Positions 15,387 to 22,682 of a stretch of 24,373 bases of DNA are shown one piece after another. The notes under the pieces are model-generated. The model was given only the letters and a program-made list of their open reading frames with translations, was not told where the DNA came from and did not search any database. The position numbers were made by a program, and so were the translations under genes. The first letter of the stretch is position 1. Every line of letters begins with the position of its first letter. This DNA is from Desulfobulbaceae bacterium UBA5628 (GTDB lineage Bacteria; Desulfobacterota; Desulfobulbia; Desulfobulbales; Desulfurivibrionaceae), in contig DIKC01000094.1 in assembly GCA_002421565.1 (NCBI GenBank), forward strand, positions 165 through 24,537. The letters run 5' to 3'.

Positions 15387-15700
15387 CCTTCTTTTTCCAT
15401 CCGGCCGCCAGGATCGAGTTGAACCAGGCCGTTGACTATTACGAGGACTGCGAGGCCGGCCTGGGCTACGAATTCCTGGAAGAAATCTACGCTACCATCG
15501 CCCGAATAATGCAATATCCCAAAGCGTGGAGCTCTATCTCTCACCGAACCCGTCGCTGCTTAACCAAACGCTTCCCCTACGGCGTGATCTATCAGGTTAC
15601 CGAAGAACACGTCCGCATCATTGCAGTAGCTCACTCACACCGTCGGCCAGGGTACTGGCGCAATCGTATTCCGGAAAGCTCCGCATTATCCGAATCGTAA
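15383..15700 (+). CDS. ParE/RelE-superfamily toxin
   Basis: The 105-residue protein follows the RelE/ParE fold: FHPAARIELNQAVDYYEDCE at the N-terminus, a central helix, then RRCLTKRFPYGVIYQVTEEH and the final strand VRIIAVAHSHRRPGYWRNR. Toxins of this superfamily either cut mRNA on the ribosome or poison gyrase, and the sequence alone does not decide which. It is translationally coupled to its antitoxin, with no sign of frameshift or truncation, so the pair is probably functional. Confidence 0.85.
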   Translation: MTFFFHPAARIELNQAVDYYEDCEAGLGYEFLEEIYATIARIMQYPKAWSSISHRTRRCLTKRFPYGVIYQVTEEHVRIIAVAHSHRRPGYWRNRIPESSALSES

Positions 15701-15751
15701 TTTCAGCCAAGCATCCCGCCAAGGTCAAAAAATCTTCGTTTTTTCTCGTCG

Positions 15752-15767
15752 TATGATCGAGATCATA
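15752..15767. promoter_or_regulatory. Perfect 16-base dyad upstream of the ABC ATPase gene
   Basis: TATGATC at 15752-15758 and GATCATA at 15761-15767 form a perfect inverted repeat around GA, 62 bases before the ATG at 15830 and 51 bases after the toxin stop. Size and place fit a repressor operator for the downstream gene. Which protein binds it is unknown. Confidence 0.35.
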
Positions 15768-15829
15768 TCGGGCCGGGACGGGGGCGGTATAAGGTTCGGC
15801 AAAACTTTCGCCAAGGAGATCGCCGAATC

Positions 15830-16573
15830 ATGCTGGAATTGCGGAATATTACCAAGTCGTACCGGGAGCAGCCGGTCCTGCGGGCGGTGGATTTTACCGT
15901 CGGGGAGCGGGAGATGGTCAGCATCATGGGCAAGTCCGGGGCCGGCAAGAGCACCTTGCTGGCAGTGGCGGCCGGCCTGGTTCGGCCCGATGGCGGCCGG
16001 GTGCTGTTTCGGGGCCAAGACCTCGGCAACCTGGACGAGGAGGGGCTGGCCGCTTTCCGCCTCCATCACATCGGCTTTATTTTCCAGGATTTCAAGCTCA
16101 TCCCCGCCCTCTCGGCCCATGATAACATCCTCCTCGGCATCTATCCCCGCCGGGACATCGCCCTGCCTGAGAAAACACGCCGGATCGGCGAATTCGCCGC
16201 CCAGGTGGGCCTGAGCCACAAGCTGGACGAAAAGGTGGACAACCTGAGCGGCGGCGAAAAGCAGCGGGTGGCCATTGCCCGTACCCTGCTCAAAAAGCCT
16301 GCCATGCTGATTTTTGATGAGGCGACCTCAGCGCTTGATTCCAAAACCGAACAGGCCTTGCAGGCCGAGCTCGCCAGCCTATCCCGCCATCACACGACCT
16401 TGGTGATTGCGCACCGCCTATCCACGATTGTGCAGGCGCATCAAATCTTGGTCATGGACCACGGCCGCATCATCGAGCGTGGCACCCACCAAGACTTGCT
16501 GGCTCGAGGCGGGGTCTATGCTCAGATGTGGAACATGCAGAAAAAGGATGACGCATCGGTGACGCCTGGCTGA
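15830..16573 (+). CDS. Chimeric ABC ATPase frame: LolD/MacB-like front, ATM1-like exporter tail (likely assembly join)
   Basis: The 247-residue frame begins as a LolD/MacB-type ATPase (MLELRNITKSYREQPVLRAV, Walker A MGKSGAGKST, then HHIGFIFQDFKLIPALSAHD). At the signature LSGGEKQRVAIAR it changes character. Walker B is IFDEATSALD instead of the DEPTGNLD expected for LolD/MacB, and the rest (TLVIAHRLSTIVQAHQILVM to YAQMWNMQ) is the C-terminus of an ATM1/MsbA-type exporter, which normally carries its membrane domain on the same chain. No membrane domain precedes it, and no FtsX-like permease follows. Composition and codon use also switch here. I infer two gene fragments fused in silico in a conserved sequence. 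The front half has AAGGAG at 15813 and is probably a true gene start. A natural gene fusion is possible but less likely. Confidence 0.75.
   Translation: MLELRNITKSYREQPVLRAVDFTVGEREMVSIMGKSGAGKSTLLAVAAGLVRPDGGRVLFRGQDLGNLDEEGLAAFRLHHIGFIFQDFKLIPALSAHDNILLGIYPRRDIALPEKTRRIGEFAAQVGLSHKLDEKVDNLSGGEKQRVAIARTLLKKPAMLIFDEATSALDSKTEQALQAELASLSRHHTTLVIAHRLSTIVQAHQILVMDHGRIIERGTHQDLLARGGVYAQMWNMQKKDDASVTPG
16246..16290. other. Probable chimeric junction between two genomes
   Basis: The switch from left-type to right-type sequence lies between codons for LSGGEKQRVAIAR, a stretch nearly universal in ABC ATPases and thus a natural place for shared k-mers. To the left, codons end mostly in C or G and third positions are saturated; to the right, A- and T-ending codons rise at once. 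The frame is kept across the point. Confidence 0.65.
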
Positions 16574-16634
16574 TTGGTACCTCGCATTTGCCACCTGACG
16601 TTTTGCCATTTGACTGAGACACCGGGTGGCCTGA

Positions 16635-17303
16635 CTATGCGACCGATCGCAACCTGTTGGGATCCAGAATCAGGATACTGGCGCCCTTCACCGCAATCAA
16701 ACCCTGCATCTTGAGCTGTTGCAATGCCCTGGAGAAGGTCTCGGGCTTGAGGCCCAGCTTGGAGGCAATCACCCGCTTGTCAAACCTGAGCCTGGTTTTG
16801 CCCTCCTCGATAGGCTGGTGCAAAAGATAATCCGCCACACGTTCACTGGCAGAGTGCAGGTTCACCAGCTCGATGTCATGCTGCAGGCTCTCGCACTGCA
16901 GGGCCAGGCTCGTCATCAGCCGTCGGGAAAATCCAGCGTATGTTTCTGCGGCCTTGTCGACCGCGTCTTTTGGAATCCAGATCAACAAGCCATCTTCCAG
17001 CGCTTGGGCCTGGTGTTGGTACAAGTGTGACAACACCATCGCCGCCTCGCCGAACGACTGACCCGGGCCGATCAGGTCGATCACCTTTTCAGGGCCTTTG
17101 TCCGATTGGATCGAAAGCTTGACATGCCCTGTCGCCAAAACAAACAGCCCGGTTGCGCTGTCGCCACGGCGATAGATCACTTCCTGTCTGATCACGGGAA
17201 CCTCCCGGCTGGCAGCCGCGAGCCGATCCCTGCACTCCTTGGCGATCCCTTCAAACAGGACAAGTCCACTGATCCAGTCGTGGACAGCGGGTTGGTTTGC
17301 CAT
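16635..17303 (-). CDS. Crp/Fnr-family transcriptional regulator
   Basis: The 222-residue protein has a cyclic-nucleotide-binding-like beta barrel (residues about 15-130, EVIYRRGDSATGLFVLATGH, then GPGQSFGEAAMVL) and a Crp-type helix-turn-helix near the C-terminus (DKRVIASKLGLKPETFSRAL). It has none of the N-terminal cysteines that hold the Fe-S cluster of FNR, so oxygen sensing by a cluster is unlikely; DNR-type nitric-oxide or other sensing remains open. The ATG at 17301-17303 has GAGGA upstream. An FNR-like box lies 61 bases before the start, suggesting auto- or cross-regulation by a family member. It is the first firmly right-genome gene after the join. Confidence 0.9.
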   Translation of the reverse strand: MANQPAVHDWISGLVLFEGIAKECRDRLAAASREVPVIRQEVIYRRGDSATGLFVLATGHVKLSIQSDKGPEKVIDLIGPGQSFGEAAMVLSHLYQHQAQALEDGLLIWIPKDAVDKAAETYAGFSRRLMTSLALQCESLQHDIELVNLHSASERVADYLLHQPIEEGKTRLRFDKRVIASKLGLKPETFSRALQQLKMQGLIAVKGASILILDPNRLRSVA

Positions 17304-17336
17304 CTCACATCCTCAACATGCAACAAACTTCCCACA

Positions 17337-17363
17337 TTTGGACACATGCGGGAGGTTTGGACA
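17337..17363. repeat. Tandem TTTGGACA direct repeats in the crp/fnr promoter region
   Basis: TTTGGACA occurs at 17337-17344 and again at 17356-17363, 19 bases start to start, right next to the FNR-like box and 34-60 bases before the regulator's ATG. Two helical turns of spacing would suit side-by-side binding of a second regulator. Confidence 0.4.
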
Positions 17364-17377
17364 TTGAGGTAGATCAA
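17364..17377 (-). promoter_or_regulatory. FNR/Crp-type binding site upstream of the Crp/Fnr gene
   Basis: On the minus strand the sequence reads TTGATCTACCTCAA, one base off the FNR/ANR consensus TTGAT-N4-ATCAA. Its centre is 67 bases before the regulator's start codon. A class II position (about -41) would put transcription start near 17329, leaving a leader of about 26 bases. No good -10 element is visible, so the exact promoter is not fixed. Confidence 0.6.
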
Positions 17378-17446
17378 GCAGCTGCAAATAGGATTTGAAT
17401 TTGCAACGACCAAGGGAAAACCCTGATAACAGAAATGGCCAGAACG

Positions 17447-18235
17447 CTACTTGCCGGTAAAGACAGGCTTGCGCTTTTCCTTCCAGGCTGCCAGTGCCTC
17501 CTTGAGGTCACTGGACTGCTCCGCGCGGGAAATGTCCCGAGCCAGATCCTCGGCATCCAGTTCGTTGCGGGCGATCCGGTTGAGGTGCTTTTTCATGCCA
17601 AGCAGGGCGATGGGGGCCATGGCAGCCAGCTTGTCCGTCCAGGCATCGACTGTTGCATCCAACTTGTCGGCCTCGACGACTTCCGTGACAAAACCGATCT
17701 CGAGCATTTTCTGGGCATCAATCTTGTCGCAGGTCAGAAACAGGTACTTGGCAGTGCTCAGCCCCAAACGATTGACGTAGCGCTCCATTCCCGAGCGATA
17801 AAAATGCAGCCCCAAGCGTGCAGCCGGCATGAACATCTCGGCATGCGAGACAGCAATCCGAAAGTCACAAGCCAGGCTCAGATCCGTCGCACCGCCAAAC
17901 ACACCACCATTGATGGCCGCAATCGTGACGGGACGTGCACGCTCGACCACGTCCACAAAGTCACCGAATGACTCCGCGTTTTCTTCCTTGGAACCGCCCA
18001 GGGAGGCGATGTCGTATCCACTGCAAAAATATTTGCCAACGGCCTTGAAGCGCAAGACCAACACCTCTTCTTTCTGGTTGATGATGGTCAGGTGAGATCG
18101 GATGGTGTCAAGGTCTTCGGGAGCCAGGCGATTGGCAACAGAAGGTCTGGATAAGGTGATCGTGGCAACACGGCCCTGAATGTCAAGAATCGGAGCCTGG
18201 TCAGAAGTCACAGCGTTCATTTCTGTCTGTCTCAT
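17447..18235 (-). CDS. Enoyl-CoA hydratase/isomerase-family protein with non-canonical active site
   Basis: The 262-residue protein is a full-length crotonase-fold member: the first oxyanion-hole segment KYFCSGYDIASL, the second INGGVFGGATDLSLACDF, and the C-terminal helices. Aligned with rat mitochondrial hydratase, the two catalytic glutamates (Glu144 and Glu164) fall on Asp118 (GGATD) and Ala138 (FMPAARLG). Classic enoyl-CoA hydration is therefore unlikely; crotonase members with altered residues act as isomerases, hydrolases or decarboxylases. It follows the HD-GYP gene on the same strand by 16 bases and may share its transcript. The start used is the ATG at 18235; a second ATG at 18220 is equally possible, and neither has a strong ribosome site. 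Substrate unknown. Confidence 0.85.
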   Translation of the reverse strand: MRQTEMNAVTSDQAPILDIQGRVATITLSRPSVANRLAPEDLDTIRSHLTIINQKEEVLVLRFKAVGKYFCSGYDIASLGGSKEENAESFGDFVDVVERARPVTIAAINGGVFGGATDLSLACDFRIAVSHAEMFMPAARLGLHFYRSGMERYVNRLGLSTAKYLFLTCDKIDAQKMLEIGFVTEVVEADKLDATVDAWTDKLAAMAPIALLGMKKHLNRIARNELDAEDLARDISRAEQSSDLKEALAAWKEKRKPVFTGK

Positions 18236-18251
18236 AGTCTAAAAAATTGGA

Positions 18252-21200
18252 TCATGCAGGCAGTTGATAGCCCTTTTCGCGGAACAGACGAATCGCTGCC
18301 TGGCTGACTTCAGCATCAAAACGTGTCCCCGCGTGGCGCTCGACCTCGGTGAGTGCCTCCTCGATCCCCCGCGCAGCACGATATGGCCGATGCGTTGCCA
18401 TGGATTCGATGACATCCGCCACCGCCAACACACGCGACTCGGGGAGAATCTCATCACCCTTCAAGCCCCGTGGGTAACCACTGCCATCCATGCGCTCGTG
18501 ATGCTGGTAAATGATTTCAGCAACCGGCAGGGGAAATGGAACATGCTTGATGATGTCATAGCCTACCTGCGGATGGATCCGCATGAGCTGCATCTCGATA
18601 TCGTTGAGCTTGGTGGGCTTGGTCAAAATCTCGGATGGAACGGCGATCTTGCCAATGTCATGCACGAGTCCCACGAGCTCCATCGGTCGGCTGCGCTCCT
18701 CTGGCCATCCCATTTCCTGCGCAATGTCGCGCGCGATGATCCCAACACGCTTTTCATGGCCAGCCGTATATGGGTCTCGCATTTCGACCATGTTGGCAAC
18801 TGCCTCCAACGTGGCGCGCATCATGTCCTCAAGCTGGGTCACGTAGGTGTTGATCTTTTCCTGCTGTCGCTTGGTTTCTGTGATGTCGTTGACCAACACG
18901 ATATGGGCAGGCTCACCATCCCAATCGATTCGCTTGGCAAGCAGCTCCAGTTCAAGAACGCCACCATCCTTGTGTATGAACGGCACGACATAGCTGACAC
19001 TCGGCTCACCACTGTCCAGACGCTCCCATGCCTCCTGAATACGCTTGATATTGTCCGGATCATTCGAGATGAAACGAAAGACCTGCTCGTTAATAAGCTC
19101 GTCTTTGGTGTATCCCACCATGTCGCAATATTTGGGATTGACGTAAATGAAGCGATCATGCCGCCTGACATACATCCCGGCAGCAGACTGCTCGATCATG
19201 CTGCGAAAGTGCGACTCACTTTCAATCAGTGCCTGCTCACTTTTCCAGATCCGCTCCGAGGCAGACAAGTCATTCAATCCAAACGACACATCGCTGGAGA
19301 GTTGATTGAGCAGACGAAGCTGTTCAGCATCAAACTCCTCCAGGTTGCGCCCATACAAGCCGATGATACTGACCAGGTGTTGATCGACGAACAGTGGAAC
19401 CAGCACGCGAACGTTGATTTCCTGGTGCATCAAAAACTGAATCCACTCACTTGGACCAGAAATATCGGACAGTTCCTTGATCTCTACAACACCTAACTTC
19501 AGGTGAGGCATGCGTTGAACAATCGCACCGTGTGGGTCAGACACGGCGAGTCTGATTTTTTCTTGCATTGGATCAGGAACACCAAATGTTTTGATCAGAT
19601 TGAGGCTGGGACCTGGTTGACCGGATCCCACGCTTGCCACAAATAAAACCGGGAACGCACTGGTACCACTCAAGACCTCAAAAAAATCCTCAATGAGTTC
19701 TTCCTGTGATTGGGCCCTCACCATCGCGCGATTGGTGGCCGAGAGTGTCTCGTAGAGGAAATGCAGCTGCTTGGAGCGCTTGACTGCCTCAATCCTTGAA
19801 ATCCCTTCTGCGACGGACTGAGACACCGTATCCATGAACTTGTTTTCCTCAGCCAAGAACAGTTCATGCTCGTGTCCAGCCTCGCCGGGATAATACGCAA
19901 TCAACTCTCCCACATTTCGTTGATGAATCAAGATGGATCTTTGTATGCACGCGTGCTGACGAAAATCGACCGGATCATGCTCAAAACCGTAGTGATAGAG
20001 CTTGACCGATACACGAACTTTTTCAGCAAAACGAAACGCCTTGGGCAACAGTTCCTTGACGGTTTGCACATAGGTTCTGGCATCCAGATCAGGCCGCTCG
20101 CTGAGACTTGAAATCTTGTTCAAGCAGTCCAGCTCTTTGATGCGCTCGTTGAGGCTGAACATCAGTCGGTCACGCTCACTCGAGAGCTCGCTCTCGTAGG
20201 TGATGTCCTCCACCACTTGAACCAATTGGCTATCCGCATCATCAGCAGAAAAAGGCGATACGGAACAGTTCACGACACGACCGTTGCTCAGGTTCAATCT
20301 CTGGTTGAATGACGTTTCACCCTGTGACATCCGACTGCAGATTGCACATTGACTTTTGTCCGTCGCGGGATCATGCAGCAGCGTGTGCACATCGGAGCCA
20401 ACCAGCCGCTCCTTGGGGAGATTTGCCAGCTTGGCAGCCGCATTGTTGATTTGATGGATCAACCCTTGATTGGACGTCAGGACAGTTGGCTCAGGCACAG
20501 CATCAAAGCTGTTTGCGGCTCTCGAGAGCGCACCAAACGGTTCTTTGAGGGTGTTCTGCACCAAGGCCTGATAGATGAACCAATAGCCGAAGATTTTGAG
20601 GATGTGGCCAACCATGTTGGTCTTGGCATATACGTTGGCATACTGGGTAAAGGCAAACTCGGCCATGATCAGCGCAATGACTGCCAGCACCATGTTGATG
20701 AATAGTGCCTGCGACATCAGAGCACGGTTTTTCCAATACAGCCACAAGGCAGCTGCCATGATCAGAATGATCACGTACTCCATGTTGACCTTGAATGCAG
20801 TCAGCCCCTGTCCTTCGATAAAGGCATCTGGAAAATGACCCGTCACCGCCAATCCCACCAACAACAATGAGACCAGCCCAATGCCCACCACCGCATATCC
20901 CGTTTTCAGTGCCTGCCGCAAGAACAGGGGCGCGATCAACAACGCCACCGCCTGCTCAAATCGCGCCACGATCCACAGCTGGGTGGCCAGATTGGATTCG
21001 TTTACGGGCAACAGACCCATGCCCTTGTAGGTCAAGGTGTGCAGCAGATCGATGCCACCGCACCAGCCAATGGCGACAGCCAGAAACACCACAAAATGGT
21101 TTTGCGTGAATCGCCTGGAGGTCAGCGCAACAATCAATGCCGTACTGGCGATCACAATCGAGAACAGCTCGGCGGTGACGTGAAACACCAAAAAATTGAT

Positions 21201-21350
21201 TTCCGCACTTGCCCAGGCAATTGCAGAAAAGGCGGTGGGAATGAGCAAGGCAACAAGAAAAGATCGCCAGCTCCATCTGCTATCCGCGCTATCGCGCAGT
21301 ACCGCAGGCATCAAATCTTGCAAGAAAATGGGTCGTTTGGCGATGGTCAT
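18252..21350 (-). CDS. MASE3-PAS-GAF-GAF-PAS-HD-GYP cyclic-di-GMP phosphodiesterase
   Basis: The 1032-residue protein begins with a MASE3-type membrane sensor (residues about 25-270, INFLVFHVTAELFSIVIAS, then GIDLLHTLTYKGMG). PAS (about 275-385, with an ICSRM Cys pair) follows, then two GAF-like regions (about 410-540 and 550-715) and a second PAS (about 725-845, ending IVLVNDITETKRQ). The C-terminal HD-GYP domain (about 855-1030) keeps the HD motif in LVHDIGKIAVPSEIL, HPQVGYDI and HHERMDGSGYP, so cyclic-di-GMP hydrolysis is likely. No GGDEF domain is present. The start at 21350 has a weak ribosome site, preceded by a stable hairpin at 21372-21402. The ECH-family gene follows closely. The signal sensed is unknown. 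Confidence 0.93.
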   Translation of the reverse strand: MTIAKRPIFLQDLMPAVLRDSADSRWSWRSFLVALLIPTAFSAIAWASAEINFLVFHVTAELFSIVIASTALIVALTSRRFTQNHFVVFLAVAIGWCGGIDLLHTLTYKGMGLLPVNESNLATQLWIVARFEQAVALLIAPLFLRQALKTGYAVVGIGLVSLLLVGLAVTGHFPDAFIEGQGLTAFKVNMEYVIILIMAAALWLYWKNRALMSQALFINMVLAVIALIMAEFAFTQYANVYAKTNMVGHILKIFGYWFIYQALVQNTLKEPFGALSRAANSFDAVPEPTVLTSNQGLIHQINNAAAKLANLPKERLVGSDVHTLLHDPATDKSQCAICSRMSQGETSFNQRLNLSNGRVVNCSVSPFSADDADSQLVQVVEDITYESELSSERDRLMFSLNERIKELDCLNKISSLSERPDLDARTYVQTVKELLPKAFRFAEKVRVSVKLYHYGFEHDPVDFRQHACIQRSILIHQRNVGELIAYYPGEAGHEHELFLAEENKFMDTVSQSVAEGISRIEAVKRSKQLHFLYETLSATNRAMVRAQSQEELIEDFFEVLSGTSAFPVLFVASVGSGQPGPSLNLIKTFGVPDPMQEKIRLAVSDPHGAIVQRMPHLKLGVVEIKELSDISGPSEWIQFLMHQEINVRVLVPLFVDQHLVSIIGLYGRNLEEFDAEQLRLLNQLSSDVSFGLNDLSASERIWKSEQALIESESHFRSMIEQSAAGMYVRRHDRFIYVNPKYCDMVGYTKDELINEQVFRFISNDPDNIKRIQEAWERLDSGEPSVSYVVPFIHKDGGVLELELLAKRIDWDGEPAHIVLVNDITETKRQQEKINTYVTQLEDMMRATLEAVANMVEMRDPYTAGHEKRVGIIARDIAQEMGWPEERSRPMELVGLVHDIGKIAVPSEILTKPTKLNDIEMQLMRIHPQVGYDIIKHVPFPLPVAEIIYQHHERMDGSGYPRGLKGDEILPESRVLAVADVIESMATHRPYRAARGIEEALTEVERHAGTRFDAEVSQAAIRLFREKGYQLPA

Positions 21351-21371
21351 GTCCCATTATCTCAAAGAGAT

Positions 21372-21402
21372 GGTGGTGCGGGGTTTTTATTCCCACACCA
21401 CC
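21372..21402. promoter_or_regulatory. Stable hairpin between the yedE-like pair and the HD-GYP gene
   Basis: GGTGGTG (21372-21378) pairs with CACCACC (21396-21402), then one C-A mismatch and three more G-C pairs, around a nine-base loop. On the minus strand no T-run follows, so it is not a standard terminator of the yedE-like pair; it sits 21 bases before the HD-GYP ATG, within its probable leader. On the plus strand an AT-rich tract follows. Confidence 0.4.
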
Positions 21403-21445
21403 CTTAATAACTAAATATTATTTTATTTTTTGCATGTTGATTGAC

Positions 21446-21991
21446 TTACAGATGTCTTTTTTCGACCCACCGAAACAAGACAAGAGCAAACACTGCCAAC
21501 ACTGCATAGAGCAGCAGAGGCGAGACCCCCATGATCTGCGGAAGAGAGACTTTGCCGAGCTTCCAGACAGCCAGAATGTTTGCCTTGACCCATTCAAAGG
21601 AAAAAGCGTAGAGCATGGCGCCTGCGATCATCCCCACTGCGCCCACCAATGCGTGAACACTGCCAGTCGCAATCGCTGCTACGCCCGTGCCCGGACAATA
21701 GCCATAGAGCACCATGCCAACGCCAAAGATAGCCGCACCAATGATGGTGCCCAACATGTTGGCATCACGGATGTGCCATTTGGCCATGCCCATGTTGGTC
21801 AGCACCAGCACGCCGATGCCCCCGACAATGATGGCGGTCATCATGACCTTGAGCACGGTGAAGTCTTTCAACCGGAACTGATTCACGATCGTGTTGTAGT
21901 TGGTGACTTTGCCACGCTGCAACAACCAGCCGAACGCAAATCCAAATATCACGGCAAGAACCAGTGCCGCTTCGCCTTTAATTGGGAACAT
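21446..21991 (-). CDS. YeeE/YedE-family sulfur-transport membrane protein, second half-size subunit (PmpB-like)
   Basis: The 181-residue membrane protein has about five helices and the conserved cysteine motif MVLYGYCPGTGVAAIATGSV, as in one half of full-length YeeE/YedE (TsuA) thiosulfate transporters. It pairs with the upstream gene at 22012, which holds the other conserved cysteine motif, so together they should form one transporter, the PmpA/PmpB arrangement found in many proteobacteria. The start is the ATG at 21989-21991 with AAGGAG upstream. Twenty bases separate the pair. Import of thiosulfate or a related sulfur compound is inferred from the family. Confidence 0.9.
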   Translation of the reverse strand: MFPIKGEAALVLAVIFGFAFGWLLQRGKVTNYNTIVNQFRLKDFTVLKVMMTAIIVGGIGVLVLTNMGMAKWHIRDANMLGTIIGAAIFGVGMVLYGYCPGTGVAAIATGSVHALVGAVGMIAGAMLYAFSFEWVKANILAVWKLGKVSLPQIMGVSPLLLYAVLAVFALVLFRWVEKRHL

Positions 21992-22011
21992 GTCGATCTC
22001 CTTGAATGTGA

Positions 22012-22563
22012 TTAACGCGGGCGACGGAACATCAACAGGGTCGTGATGAGACCGGATGCGAACATCACCGCAAGAAAAGTCCATCCCACCACCGCAAGCT
22101 GAAGGCCTTGCGAAATACCATTGCCACTAGTGCACCCTCCTGCCATGCGAGCGCCATACATCGCCAATGCCCCACCAATGAAGGCCGCAATGAAGCGCTT
22201 GGTCTTGGACGGTCCAAAGTATTCACTCCAGACGGTTGGGATCGACTCCACCTTGAACGTGCGGCCCACCAGCGAGGAAGCCAGTGCTCCAAAGAAGGTC
22301 CCGATCAAAAACAAGGTGCCATAGTCCAGCTTCATGGCGTTGGTTTTCCAGTACGCGTTCTGCGACACGACATCTGCCCCAACGAAGGGAGTCGCAACTC
22401 CTCCCGCAATTTGCGCTACCGAGGTGGTGATGCCGATGGGATTGGCCACCACAACAAAAACGATCCAACTGAGAACACCGATGCCGATACCCACGAGATA
22501 GGGGCTCCAATTGACTCCTGTTGATGTCTCGGCCGAGCCTGTTGGTTGATTTGATTGACCCAT
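22012..22563 (-). CDS. YeeE/YedE-family sulfur-transport membrane protein, first half-size subunit (PmpA-like)
   Basis: The 183-residue polytopic protein has four to five helices and the signature GARMAGGCTSGNGISQG, whose cysteine is thought to relay the sulfur substrate in YeeE/YedE transporters. It is half the length of TsuA and is followed by the other half (21446-21991). The N-terminal 20 residues are polar. The ATG at 22561-22563 is preceded by AGGAG at eight bases; an in-frame GTG at 22572 is too close to the ribosome site. A promoter with a perfect TATAAT lies just upstream. No rhodanese, TusA-like or ArsR-type (BigR) regulator gene is visible next to it. Confidence 0.9.
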   Translation of the reverse strand: MGQSNQPTGSAETSTGVNWSPYLVGIGIGVLSWIVFVVVANPIGITTSVAQIAGGVATPFVGADVVSQNAYWKTNAMKLDYGTLFLIGTFFGALASSLVGRTFKVESIPTVWSEYFGPSKTKRFIAAFIGGALAMYGARMAGGCTSGNGISQGLQLAVVGWTFLAVMFASGLITTLLMFRRPR

Positions 22564-22588
22564 GGAAGTCACTCCTTTTGGTTTGATA

Positions 22589-22605
22589 TTTACATTTACA
22601 TTATA
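22589..22605 (-). promoter_or_regulatory. -10 element and tandem TTTACA upstream of the yedE-like pair
   Basis: On the minus strand a perfect TATAAT lies at 22600-22605, with TTCCTA as a weak -35 sixteen bases upstream. Directly downstream, on the plus strand, TTTACA is repeated in tandem (22589-22594 and 22595-22600). The AT-rich block resembles places where ArsR-type sulfur regulators bind, but that is inference. Confidence 0.45.
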
Positions 22606-22628
22606 TATATAAACATAATGATAGGAAC

Positions 22629-22657
22629 AAAAAAACGCAGGAACATCTGCCCCTGCG
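22629..22657 (-). terminator. Rho-independent terminator of the SlyB-like gene
   Basis: CGCAGG (22636-22641) and CCTGCG (22652-22657) form a hairpin with a ten-base loop. On the minus strand it is followed by seven T residues (22629-22635) and TGTT. It lies 26 bases beyond the stop of the gene at 22683. Confidence 0.75.
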
Positions 22658-22682
22658 CTGTTTTGTTGCTTTTCTGAAGCAA

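Noticed and set aside
15830..16573. A novel natural fusion of LolD-type and ATM1-type ATPases
   Set aside because: Gene content, composition and apparent taxonomy change at the same point, so an assembly join explains everything with one event.
16574..16634. A terminator between the chimeric ABC gene and the Crp/Fnr gene (GCCACC and GGTGGC arms)
   Set aside because: The loop would be about 30 bases and no T-run follows on either strand.
18264..19496. A 410-codon plus-strand frame opposite the HD-GYP gene
   Set aside because: The minus-strand frame carries the HD-GYP motifs; this translation has none.
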